A stretch of DNA of 64,000 nt from an uncultured Clostridia bacterium (GTDB taxonomy: Bacteria; Bacillota; Clostridia; Christensenellales; UBA1242), in assembly GCA_947062475.1 (NCBI GenBank), contig CAMSQA010000006.1, forward strand, positions 1 to 64,000, written 5' to 3'. Below are positions 16,428-28,534 of the stretch, piece after piece; the first letter of the stretch is position 1; every line of letters begins with the position of its first letter. Below the pieces are notes generated by a model. It ran no database searches. It was not told where the DNA came from and saw only the letters and a list, made by a program, of their open reading frames with translations. The translations under genes and the position numbers were made by a program.

Positions 16428-17735
16428 ATGATTAAGCCTATTGTGGCAATTGTTGGTAGACCAAATGTGGGGAAAAGCACATTTTTTAATAAAATTTGTG
16501 GCAAAAGAATAAGCATTGTTGATGATACGCCAGGTGTAACACGTGACAGAATTTATGCTGATGCCAATTGGGCTGGTCATGATTTCACATTGATTGACAC
16601 GGGCGGAATTGACAGTGGCAGTGATGACCTTTTTCAGGCTGACATAAAAAAGCAGGCATTGTTTGCGGTGCAAGAGGCAGACGTTGTGGTGCTTCTTGTT
16701 GACGGTAGAGTGGGGGTCACCACCAATGATGAAGAAGTGGCTTCAATTCTTCTTCGTCACAAGGTGCCAGTTGTCTTGGTGGTCAATAAGCTTGACAATT
16801 TTGAGGTTGAAAAGACCTATGAGTTTTATAGTCTTGGTCTTGGTGAGCCCCATCCGCTTTCAGTGCATCAAAGCAAGGGAATAGGCGATATATTGGATGA
16901 GATAGTCAAAAATTTTAAGCTAAAAGATATTGAATATGACCAAAGTGTGACAAGGGTTGCAGTTGTCGGCAGACCAAATGTGGGCAAGAGTAGCATTGTC
17001 AACAGGCTCATCGGCAGTGATAGAGTGGTTGTCAGTGACATTGAAGGGACAACAAGGGATGCGGTGCTTGTGCCATTTAAATACAATAAAAAGGACTATG
17101 CTCTTGTTGACACAGCGGGGCTTAGAAGGCAGCGCTCGGTTGAAAGGGTCTCGATTGAGGGGTATTCGGTGCTGAGGACTATGTCGGCGATTGATGAGGC
17201 AGATGTTGCAATCATCGTCTTTGATGGAAGCAAGGATTTGACTGAACAGGATATTCGCATTGCAGGCTATGTTGACGAGGCTGGCAAGCCAAGTGTGATT
17301 GTTGTCAACAAGTGGGACATCAAAATAAAAAGTAAGGATGACTATATCACGATGCTGAAAAATGAACTTGCTTTTATGAGTTATTTCAAAGTAATATTTG
17401 TCTCTGCGTTGACGGGTGCCAGCATTGGTCAGATTATGGAAAAGGTGGAAGAAAGTTATGCTAATGCCTGCAAAAGAATTTCAACAGGTCAGCTTAATGA
17501 TCTTCTTCATGATGCGATTTTGAATTTTGAGCCTCCTGCTCATAATGGGGCAAGGGTGAAAATAAGATACATCACCCAAGCATCGACAAATCCGCCTACC
17601 TTTGTTTTATTTGTCAACAATCCAAAACTTATCAATTTTTCATACAAAAGATATCTTGAAAATAGATTTAGAGAAAGAATAGACCTTGCTGGCACTCCTG
17701 TGAGGTTTGTAATTAAAGGAAAGGGGGAGGAATAA
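16428..17735 (+). CDS. der: Ribosome biogenesis GTPase Der (EngA)
   Basis: This 435-residue protein is a double GTPase. It has two P-loops, GRPNVGKST near residue 10 and GRPNVGKSS near residue 182, matching switch motifs (DTPGVTRD, DTAGLRRQ), two NKxD motifs (NKLD, NKWD), and a C-terminal KH-like domain. Der binds the 50S subunit and is needed for its maturation. I place the start at ATG 16428 after GAGGT, which gives the usual family length; the longer frame adds 12 odd residues. The stop overlaps the plsY start. Confidence 0.9.
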   Translation: MIKPIVAIVGRPNVGKSTFFNKICGKRISIVDDTPGVTRDRIYADANWAGHDFTLIDTGGIDSGSDDLFQADIKKQALFAVQEADVVVLLVDGRVGVTTNDEEVASILLRHKVPVVLVVNKLDNFEVEKTYEFYSLGLGEPHPLSVHQSKGIGDILDEIVKNFKLKDIEYDQSVTRVAVVGRPNVGKSSIVNRLIGSDRVVVSDIEGTTRDAVLVPFKYNKKDYALVDTAGLRRQRSVERVSIEGYSVLRTMSAIDEADVAIIVFDGSKDLTEQDIRIAGYVDEAGKPSVIVVNKWDIKIKSKDDYITMLKNELAFMSYFKVIFVSALTGASIGQIMEKVEESYANACKRISTGQLNDLLHDAILNFEPPAHNGARVKIRYITQASTNPPTFVLFVNNPKLINFSYKRYLENRFRERIDLAGTPVRFVIKGKGEE

Positions 17736-18523
17736 TGGTTGAATCAGTATTATTTTTAGTGCTTGCAAGTTTTGTTAGCTATTTTATTGGGACTATCAAT
17801 TTTTCAAAGATTATTGCTTGGCGGGCAAGACGCAAAGACATTACTCAACTTGGAAGCAACAATCCTGGTGCGATGAACATGCTTCGCAATTTTGGATTTG
17901 GACTTGCACTTTTGACTTTTGTGGCAGAGGTGCTTAAAGCTGGTCTGACTTGTCTTACATTTAAGCTTATTTATGACCATTTTGATGTTTGGGGTGGCGG
18001 TGATTTTGTCTATTATCTTGCTGGTTTTTTTCTCATGCTTGGCTATAATTTCCCTATTTGGAACAAGTTTAAGGGTGGAAAAGGAGTGGCATGTATGTCG
18101 GGTATCTTCATTTTTTCACCAATTTGGTATGTGAGTCTTGGCTGGTTTGTTGTTTGCTTCTTCCTATTTTTGATTATCGATATTGGCTCGGTGATTTCTT
18201 TCACTTTCACTGGTGGACTTGCAATTGCAACAACTGTTTTCTTCTGGCTTCAAAACTATTCTGTCTGGGTGGCTTCTTATGTGACAGCTATGGTTTGGGT
18301 GCTTTATATTCTCATTCTTTTCAGGCATAGGGCAAACTTTAAGCGACTGTTTAATGGCACTGAAACTAAGGTTGGCTTTAAGGATAAAGTCAAAAAGGTT
18401 TTCAAACACAACAAAGGTGAGCGAATAATTGACGAAGCAAATGTGGAAAGTGATGTTGAAGCTGAAATCGTCATTGAAGAGCAAAATGATTATCAAAAAC
18501 CTTCTGAAGAAGATAAAGAATAA
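17735..18523 (+). CDS. plsY: Acyl-phosphate:glycerol-3-phosphate acyltransferase PlsY
   Basis: The product is an integral membrane protein with several helices and the PlsY motifs LGSNNPGAMNMLR (about residue 38) and NFPIWNKFKGGKGVA (about residue 105). PlsY makes lysophosphatidic acid from acyl-phosphate in phospholipid synthesis. At 262 residues it is longer than the usual 200 or so because of an acidic, charged cytoplasmic tail after the last helix. It overlaps der by one base. The der-plsY pair is common in Bacillota. Confidence 0.9.
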   Translation: MVESVLFLVLASFVSYFIGTINFSKIIAWRARRKDITQLGSNNPGAMNMLRNFGFGLALLTFVAEVLKAGLTCLTFKLIYDHFDVWGGGDFVYYLAGFFLMLGYNFPIWNKFKGGKGVACMSGIFIFSPIWYVSLGWFVVCFFLFLIIDIGSVISFTFTGGLAIATTVFFWLQNYSVWVASYVTAMVWVLYILILFRHRANFKRLFNGTETKVGFKDKVKKVFKHNKGERIIDEANVESDVEAEIVIEEQNDYQKPSEEDKE

Positions 18524-18552
18524 AAAAGATGTCTATTATAGACATTTTTTAT
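18523..18552 (+). terminator. Terminator after plsY
   Basis: ATGTCTA and TAGACAT form a stem with a three-base loop, flanked by A and T runs. Confidence 0.8.
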
Positions 18553-18630
18553 TGAAATTTATATCATTCGTTTTCAAAATAGTTATTGACTAAATTTATT
18601 ATTGTGATATAATTCTAAGAAGGAGTAATT

Positions 18631-19506
18631 ATGAAATATGTTTATTTTTCAGAAGAAGAATTGCTTTATAAAATTAAAACTTTTGGTGGAGAGGTAGTCA
18701 AGAGTTTTGCTGACGAAGTTTTAGATAATGAAAAATTAATGTATGAGGCTATTAAGACTTATCCTTATGCTTTAGATTATGCTTCAAAAAGGTTGCAAAA
18801 TGATAAAGATTTTGTTATAAAGGCTGTTCAATATTATCCTCGTGCTCTTCACTACGCATCAGAAGAATTGCAAGATAATATAATAATTGTCACTGAAGCA
18901 GTCAAAAGAGATGGAATATCTCTTAGGTTTGCTTCAGAAAGATTGAGAGATGATAAAAAAACAGTTTTAGTTGCTGTCAAAAATAATGGCTTAGCATTGG
19001 AAGAAGCGTCAAAAACATTGCAAGATGATTATGATGTTGTCAAAGAGGCTGTCAAATCGAAGCCGCTTGCTTTAGAATATGCCTCAGAAGAACAGAGGGA
19101 TAATCTTGAAATCGTGCTTGCAGCCATGCTTAAAGATGAAAGTGTATTTGATTATGCCTCTAGTAGGCTTTACTATAATAGAGCCATACGAAATGCAAGT
19201 AAAGAAACCCTAAAACAATGGTATGCCATTTGCAAAGATCCTAAAAATTTTGCAATGCTTGACAGAGATTTCTTTTTAAGAAAAAACAGAAGATATTTGG
19301 AAGTTGCCATTGAGGCTGTAAAAGAACAATTGAAAAAGCTACCTGACACAGAAGAGAACAGGGCATATATTCAAAATATGATAAAATTTATAAAAGAAAT
19401 TACTGAAAGCAAAAAGTTGAAAGTTAAGGAAGAGAGAAAACGGCAGAAAATCCAACAAAATTATGAAAAAGAAATTGATCGTGGTTTAGATGATATCATA
19501 AAATAA
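18631..19506 (+). CDS. DUF4116-type repeat protein
   Basis: The 291-residue protein contains six 25-residue helical repeats (residues about 30-180) with consensus D.(x)4V..AV...P.AL.YAS..LQ, matching the DUF4116 repeat family, probably an elongated alpha-solenoid for protein binding. The C-terminal part has TEENRAYIQNMIKFIKEITE and a charged tail ending GLDDIIK; a similar tail ends the ankyrin-like protein at 21241. It has its own promoter (TTGACT 18586, 16 bases, TATAAT 18608) and a GGAG site. Function unknown; it sits between plsY and spoIVA. Confidence 0.7.
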   Translation: MKYVYFSEEELLYKIKTFGGEVVKSFADEVLDNEKLMYEAIKTYPYALDYASKRLQNDKDFVIKAVQYYPRALHYASEELQDNIIIVTEAVKRDGISLRFASERLRDDKKTVLVAVKNNGLALEEASKTLQDDYDVVKEAVKSKPLALEYASEEQRDNLEIVLAAMLKDESVFDYASSRLYYNRAIRNASKETLKQWYAICKDPKNFAMLDRDFFLRKNRRYLEVAIEAVKEQLKKLPDTEENRAYIQNMIKFIKEITESKKLKVKEERKRQKIQQNYEKEIDRGLDDIIK

Positions 19507-19520
19507 TATGATTTTTTAGT

Positions 19521-19551
19521 AAAAAAGCATGCTTGCGAGTATGCTTTTTTT
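19521..19551 (+). terminator. Terminator before spoIVA
   Basis: AAAAAGCAT and ATGCTTTTT pair around a GCTTGCGAGT loop and run into T residues. Confidence 0.75.
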
Positions 19552-19632
19552 GACTTTATATTTTATTTTTCCGCTTTTGTTCTAACTTCTATTTTGCTTG
19601 CATAAGTTATCGTGTCGCATGGAGGATAAATA

Positions 19633-21108
19633 ATGGAAAAATTTGAAATATATGAAGATATCAAGACGCGAACTAATGGCGATATATATATTGGTGTAGT
19701 TGGGCCAGTCAGAGTTGGCAAATCCACCTTTATCACGGAATTTATGAAAAAGTTAGTTGTGCCAAATATCGAAGAAAAAAACAACAAAAAGAGGACGATT
19801 GATGAACTTCCTCAGTCGGCTGATGGCAAAACTATAATGACAACTCAACCACATTTTGTGCCAAATGAAGCAGTCAAAATCAAGGTTGCTAATGCAGAAA
19901 TGAAGGTGAGAATGATTGATTGTGTTGGCTATGTTGTGGGTGGAGTAATGGGACACACAGAAGGTGACAAACCTCGTCTTGTCAAAACTCCTTGGTCAGA
20001 AGATGAGCTTCCTTTTGAAGAAGCTGCCGAGCTTGGCACTGATAAGGTCATCAATGAGCATTCAACAATTGGTGTTGTTGTGACAACTGACGGATCTGTC
20101 ACAGACATCGCTAGAAACAATTATGTTGACGCAGAAGAGAGGGTAGTTGCCCAGATGAAAGCAAGTGGAAAACCTTTTGTCATCGTTTTAAACTGCAAAA
20201 ATCCAAATGCCGCTGAGAGTAAAAAACTTGCTGGCGCACTTGAGACAAAATATGAAGTGCCAGTTGTATCAATGAATGCTCTTGAAATGAAAGATGAGGA
20301 CGTTGACAGGGTAGTAGAAAAGATTTTGATGGAATTTCCTGTCACATCAATCAAAATATCAATGCCTGAGTGGCTTAGAGCGCTTGACTATGAGAGCGAT
20401 ATAATATCTGAAATTGCAGGCGAGATGAAGAGAATTAGTGCGAGTATAAATAAGCTTAGCGATGCAGACAAAAATCAAATTGCGTTTGCTGAAAGTGCAT
20501 CCTTTGAGCCTATCACTGTTTCAACTATCGAGGCGGGCAATGGGACTGTTAAGTTTAATATTATTCCAAAAGACGGTCTTTTCTATCAGGTGCTTTCAAG
20601 AGAATGTGGCTATGAAATTGTTGATGATTTTCAGCTTATCAGTTATATCAAAGAGCTTGCAATTGCAAAACTTGAATATGATAAAATCAAAGGTGCACTT
20701 GAAGAGGTGAGACAGACTGGATATGGCATTGTTGAGCCTAGACGAGAAGACCTCGAACTTGGCGAACCTGAAATTATCAAGCAGGGTAATCGTTATGGTG
20801 TCAAGATTAAAGCTACAGCTCCATCACTTCACATCATGCGTGTGGATGTTTCGGCAGAAGTCACTCCAATTGTGGGAAATGAAGACCAAAGTCAAGATCT
20901 TGCCAAAAATCTTGTTGAACAATTTGACGCAGACCCTCAATCAATTTGGGATACAAACATACTTGGCAAAAGTCTCTTTAGCCTTGTTGGTGACAGTATC
21001 AATTCAAAGATTGTGCTTATGCCAGTTGAAGCACAGCGTAAGATGAGAAAAACTCTTTCTAGAATTGTCAATGAAGGAAAGGGCGGAGTGCTTTGCATAC
21101 TTCTATAA
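19633..21108 (+). CDS. spoIVA: Stage IV sporulation protein A, spore coat basement ATPase
   Basis: This 491-residue protein is full-length SpoIVA. It has a TRAFAC-class Walker A (GPVRVGKST, about residue 25), the conserved MIDCVGYVVGGVMGHTEG segment, a long middle domain, and the family's C terminus KGGVLCILL. SpoIVA hydrolyses ATP and polymerises on the outer forespore membrane as the platform for coat assembly. In Bacillus it is made in the mother cell under sigma-E; I could not find a convincing sigma-E promoter in the short gap upstream. It is strong evidence that the lineage forms endospores. A GGAGG site precedes the ATG. Confidence 0.95.
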   Translation: MEKFEIYEDIKTRTNGDIYIGVVGPVRVGKSTFITEFMKKLVVPNIEEKNNKKRTIDELPQSADGKTIMTTQPHFVPNEAVKIKVANAEMKVRMIDCVGYVVGGVMGHTEGDKPRLVKTPWSEDELPFEEAAELGTDKVINEHSTIGVVVTTDGSVTDIARNNYVDAEERVVAQMKASGKPFVIVLNCKNPNAAESKKLAGALETKYEVPVVSMNALEMKDEDVDRVVEKILMEFPVTSIKISMPEWLRALDYESDIISEIAGEMKRISASINKLSDADKNQIAFAESASFEPITVSTIEAGNGTVKFNIIPKDGLFYQVLSRECGYEIVDDFQLISYIKELAIAKLEYDKIKGALEEVRQTGYGIVEPRREDLELGEPEIIKQGNRYGVKIKATAPSLHIMRVDVSAEVTPIVGNEDQSQDLAKNLVEQFDADPQSIWDTNILGKSLFSLVGDSINSKIVLMPVEAQRKMRKTLSRIVNEGKGGVLCILL

Positions 21109-21121
21109 ATTTTATTAAATC

Positions 21122-21154
21122 AAAAAGGCATGTCAGGTAGATATGCTTTTTTTA
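21122..21154 (+). terminator. Terminator after spoIVA
   Basis: AAAAAGGCAT pairs with ATATGCTTTTT around a short loop and a T run. Similar GATATGC-TTTTTT terminators recur at 22086 and 30795. Confidence 0.75.
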
Positions 21155-21240
21155 TAAAAAATAAAGAATATTTTTTTAAAAACCATTGACAATCTACCAT
21201 TCCGGTGTATAATTAAGTTAAGAACTTGTGGAGGTAGAAT

Positions 21241-21957
21241 ATGAATATTGAGATATTGGATGAAAAAATAGAAAATTTTTATGTAACTTGTAATTTTGAT
21301 GGAATTAAAAATATGATTGAAAGTGGTGAAATAGATGTCAATGTTGAATTTCCAAATGGTAGAAATCTTCTTACAAAACTGCTTAAAATTGCAGGAGAAA
21401 ATAATGTGGCTTTAATTGATCTTGAATTTACAAAATATTTAATTGATAAAGGCATTGATTTGAATAAAGTGGAAACTGAAACAAACAATTCAGCACTTAG
21501 TTTTGCTTGTCAGAATCTTGCTTGTCAGAAAAATGGTTTGGTTCATGTCTCAAAATTAAATCACATTGAGAAGTTTGAAAAGCTTTTGATTAAATCTGGT
21601 GCAGACACATATGTCAATGGTAAAAGTGTTTTTGATAAAGTTCTCTTTAGTGATCCTGCGTTGACAATTATGAAATGTTTGGATGAAGATCCTAAAAATT
21701 TTGATGTTGTTGTTCCTTTAAGATATTTTGATAACGAAAAAGACATGCTTCAATGCTTTCTTAATGTAATTAAAAACAAACTTAAAATTCTTGAACCAAC
21801 AGAAGAAAATATGGATTATGCAAAAAATATAACAAATCTTATCAAAGAAACAATTGAAACAAAAACAAAAGAGGTTGTTGCAATGCTCGACGAAGAACTT
21901 AAAAAACAAGAATTTAAAAATGAAATTGAAGATATGTTTGATGAAATCAAATATTAA
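21241..21957 (+). CDS. Ankyrin-repeat-like protein
   Basis: The 238-residue protein has ankyrin-like units in its first 150 residues (KNMIESGEIDVNVEFPNGRNLL, TKYLIDKGIDLNKV...NSALSFACQN, EKLLIKSGADTYVNGKSVFDKV), suggesting a small protein-binding solenoid. Its C-terminal 70 residues (TEENMDYAKNITNLIKETIE ... EDMFDEIKY) resemble the tail of the DUF4116 protein on the other side of spoIVA. A promoter (TTGACA 21186, 16 bases, TATAAT 21208) and a GGAGG site are clear. Function unknown. Confidence 0.65.
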   Translation: MNIEILDEKIENFYVTCNFDGIKNMIESGEIDVNVEFPNGRNLLTKLLKIAGENNVALIDLEFTKYLIDKGIDLNKVETETNNSALSFACQNLACQKNGLVHVSKLNHIEKFEKLLIKSGADTYVNGKSVFDKVLFSDPALTIMKCLDEDPKNFDVVVPLRYFDNEKDMLQCFLNVIKNKLKILEPTEENMDYAKNITNLIKETIETKTKEVVAMLDEELKKQEFKNEIEDMFDEIKY

Positions 21958-21968
21958 TGAGGTTTATT

Positions 21969-22076
21969 ATGGACAAAAAAGAATATTGCGACAAGATTGA
22001 CGGTGAATTTGCAAAGCTGGAGAAACTTATTTTTGGTCAAAAAGAAAAGTCTGTGAAAGAGGAAAAGAAAAATTAA
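21969..22076 (+). CDS. 35-residue charged peptide
   Basis: A short frame begins 12 bases after the ankyrin-like gene with a GAGG site and reads MDKKEYCDKIDGEFAKLEKL, ending in a Lys/Glu-rich tail. It is probably helical. Its position before the terminator makes it the last gene of the small operon. Real translation is plausible but not proven. Confidence 0.45.
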   Translation: MDKKEYCDKIDGEFAKLEKLIFGQKEKSVKEEKKN

Positions 22077-22085
22077 ACAATATAT

Positions 22086-22119
22086 AAAAAAGTGTATCAG
22101 ATAGATATGCTTTTTTTAA
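22086..22119 (+). terminator. Terminator before pcrA
   Basis: AAAAAGTGTATC and GATATGCTTTTTT form an imperfect stem with a T run; it resembles the terminators at 21122 and 30795. Confidence 0.6.
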
Positions 22120-22166
22120 TAATGTTTATCTTGGGGAAATTAGTTTACTTTTGTTTGCCACTTTGA

Positions 22167-22172
22167 TATAAT
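22167..22172 (+). promoter_or_regulatory. -10 element directly before pcrA (possible leaderless transcript)
   Basis: A perfect TATAAT, preceded by TG (TGATATAAT, extended -10), ends seven bases before the pcrA ATG at 22180. Transcription would begin at or next to the A of the ATG, and no ribosome site exists in between. This predicts a leaderless or nearly leaderless mRNA. Confidence 0.5.
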
Positions 22173-22179
22173 TTAGATT

Positions 22180-26468
<4,289 letters not shown>

Positions 26469-26475
26469 AATTAAT

Positions 26476-26506
26476 AAAAACATCTTAATTTTTAGATGTT
26501 TTTTAT
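26476..26506 (+). terminator. Terminator after ligA
   Basis: ACATCT and AGATGT form a short stem after an A run and before a T run. Confidence 0.65.
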
Positions 26507-26600
26507 TATTATTTTTATTATTATTTATTTTTATTATTATTTATTTTTATTATTATTTATTTTTTTTATTATTATTATTATTTTTATTATTTAATTTTTT
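26507..26600. repeat. AT-only tandem repeat tract
   Basis: The gap between ligA and the next gene contains three exact copies of a 16-base unit (ATTTTTATTATTATTT) at 26511-26558, flanked by imperfect TTATTATTA units. The tract contains only A and T. Such tracts change length by slippage and could vary between strains. Confidence 0.7.
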
Positions 26601-26694
26601 CTTTTTTTAATTAAATTATTTTAATAAAAATAAACATTGACTTTTATTTTTATTATGTTATACTTAAAATATATTGATTGCTTGGGAGACAATT

Positions 26695-28383
26695 ATGAAA
26701 CTTGGACTTGAAGGGATAAATTTATACAATCCTCTAGAAGGTAAGCTTGACAAGGTTATTGATTATTTTGTTGAATTTTATGGAGAGCAATTTAGAGAAA
26801 AAATTGAAGAAAGATTAAAAAACACAATCTTTATTTTTGTTGATAGATTAAATGCGGAATCTTCGCCAATCAAGTTGTATTTTGAGTATGTAAACAATAA
26901 TAAATTGAAAGAGATTGAAGGAAAGTTGAGAGATAAAGGCATTTTAATGACTTTTAATACTTTTGACATTGAAAAACAAATGGAAGAAATGAAAATGCTT
27001 CAAAAGAAAAACTTTATCGATTTAGATGAAAATGATAAGAAATTTTTGAAGCAGTTTGATACTCTTGCGTCAAAAGATGATCTTGAAGAGCATTTTAAAA
27101 GCGATGATAACAAAATTGAATTTATAAATTATTTTGAAAAGATTAATTCTATTTTAAACGAAGACTATAATGAATTATGCGAAAAAATAAAACTTGGTTA
27201 TATTGATGAAAATGCGAAAAATAAAAATAATAAATTGTTTTTAAGTCAGTGTGCTAATTTGTTTGGAAAAGCACTTATAAAATATCTTAATATAGATCCG
27301 ACTATTGAAAACAAGAAGGAAATAATCAAATATGTCCCTTTAATAAATAAATATCTTTTAAGAGAGCATAAAGCTCTTCTAAGAGGAGAATTTGAAGAAT
27401 TTGATGTAAACATCTTTAAAGGTTTATTGCAATTATCAGATAAATTCAAGGATTCTTCAATTGAAAATGTTTTGGGAATTTTTGATATGTGCAAGGATAA
27501 ATTCATAAATCTTTATGAAGATAAAATGGCACAAGAATATATTTTAAAAGCAGGACTTGGTCAAAAAGTAGAGGATATAAAAAACAAATATTTTATGGGT
27601 GATTATGAAGAAACAAGCATAAAAGATTTTATAACCCAAAAATGTTCCATGAGCAAAGGTTTCACGATTTTAGATGCTGAAAAAGCCAATCCTAATAAGA
27701 TTGCAAGTATAATTGTAGTTAATTCTTACATGGGTCTATCTGATGATGTGATTATTCATGAAATGAATCATGCTGTTTCTACAAACTCAAGCTTTTCAAA
27801 TAATAAGCTGCATCATAAGATTGGAATTCATAAATACGATTATAATGTTTTAAACGGTGATGTAACTGCTTATAATGAAGATTATGGCAGTTTAAATGAA
27901 GTTTTCACAGAATATACAGCACAAAAAATTGTCAAAAAAATGCATGAGGATAATTTTAAAATTGGATATTTCGATCACGAGGGTGTTTCTTATAGAATTG
28001 CATTTTCATTTCTAGAAGAATTTTTTGAAGAAAATATGAAAGAATTAATAGATATTTACACCAGTGAAGATATCGATACTATCAACAAATATTTTGATCG
28101 AGAAGAGTTTGATGGGTTAACAAAATTAATTAAAGAGCTATTCGATACTTTTATGTATGTAGGTAGGGAAAGGTTTCAAGATATACAATATGAAATTTCA
28201 ACTTTTGTAAAAACACATAATTGCAGTATATTTGAAATTGCATCAAGGTCAGATATTAATTTTTCAAAGTATGCAAAAATATTTTTAGATTTTGCAAAGA
28301 AGATAAAAGTAATTTTAGATAAGATAAAACTCCAAAAAATTGAGGACGAAAAGGATATCGATTTAGATTTAATAAGCATTTAG
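26695..28383 (+). CDS. HExxH putative zinc metallopeptidase (paralogue A)
   Basis: The 562-residue protein has no signal peptide. An N-terminal conserved region (NPLEGKLDKVIDYFVEFYG) and long helical middle precede HEMNH at residues 355-359, with NEVFTEYTAQK (Glu 402 or 406) about 45 residues later. This spacing suits a gluzincin-type zinc site with a third glutamate ligand. Family unknown. It is paralogous to the next gene: both share the N-terminal region, the HExxH segment and the LNE..(x)E..AQK motif. A promoter (TTGACT 26637, TATACT) and GGGAG site precede the ATG at 26695. Confidence 0.65.
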   Translation: MKLGLEGINLYNPLEGKLDKVIDYFVEFYGEQFREKIEERLKNTIFIFVDRLNAESSPIKLYFEYVNNNKLKEIEGKLRDKGILMTFNTFDIEKQMEEMKMLQKKNFIDLDENDKKFLKQFDTLASKDDLEEHFKSDDNKIEFINYFEKINSILNEDYNELCEKIKLGYIDENAKNKNNKLFLSQCANLFGKALIKYLNIDPTIENKKEIIKYVPLINKYLLREHKALLRGEFEEFDVNIFKGLLQLSDKFKDSSIENVLGIFDMCKDKFINLYEDKMAQEYILKAGLGQKVEDIKNKYFMGDYEETSIKDFITQKCSMSKGFTILDAEKANPNKIASIIVVNSYMGLSDDVIIHEMNHAVSTNSSFSNNKLHHKIGIHKYDYNVLNGDVTAYNEDYGSLNEVFTEYTAQKIVKKMHEDNFKIGYFDHEGVSYRIAFSFLEEFFEENMKELIDIYTSEDIDTINKYFDREEFDGLTKLIKELFDTFMYVGRERFQDIQYEISTFVKTHNCSIFEIASRSDINFSKYAKIFLDFAKKIKVILDKIKLQKIEDEKDIDLDLISI

Positions 28384-28432
28384 CGCTTAAAAGATTATCA
28401 ATTTTATTTAAACAACATAAAATATTATATAG

Positions 28433-28458
28433 GCCAAACATTTGTTTGGCTTTTTTTT
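28433..28458 (+). terminator. Terminator between the paralogous HExxH genes
   Basis: GCCAAACA and TGTTTGGC form a perfect stem with a two-base loop and an eight-T tail. Confidence 0.85.
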
Positions 28459-28534
28459 AGCAATGAAAGATATCAAAAACACGCAAGTGTTTTCTTATTA
28501 AATTGCATAAATGAATTGATAATGAGGTATGAAA

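Noticed and set aside
19560-19632. Sigma-E promoter before spoIVA
   Set aside because: The CATAAGTT stretch near 19600 is only a weak -10 match and no suitable -35 lies at the right distance; I could not support it.
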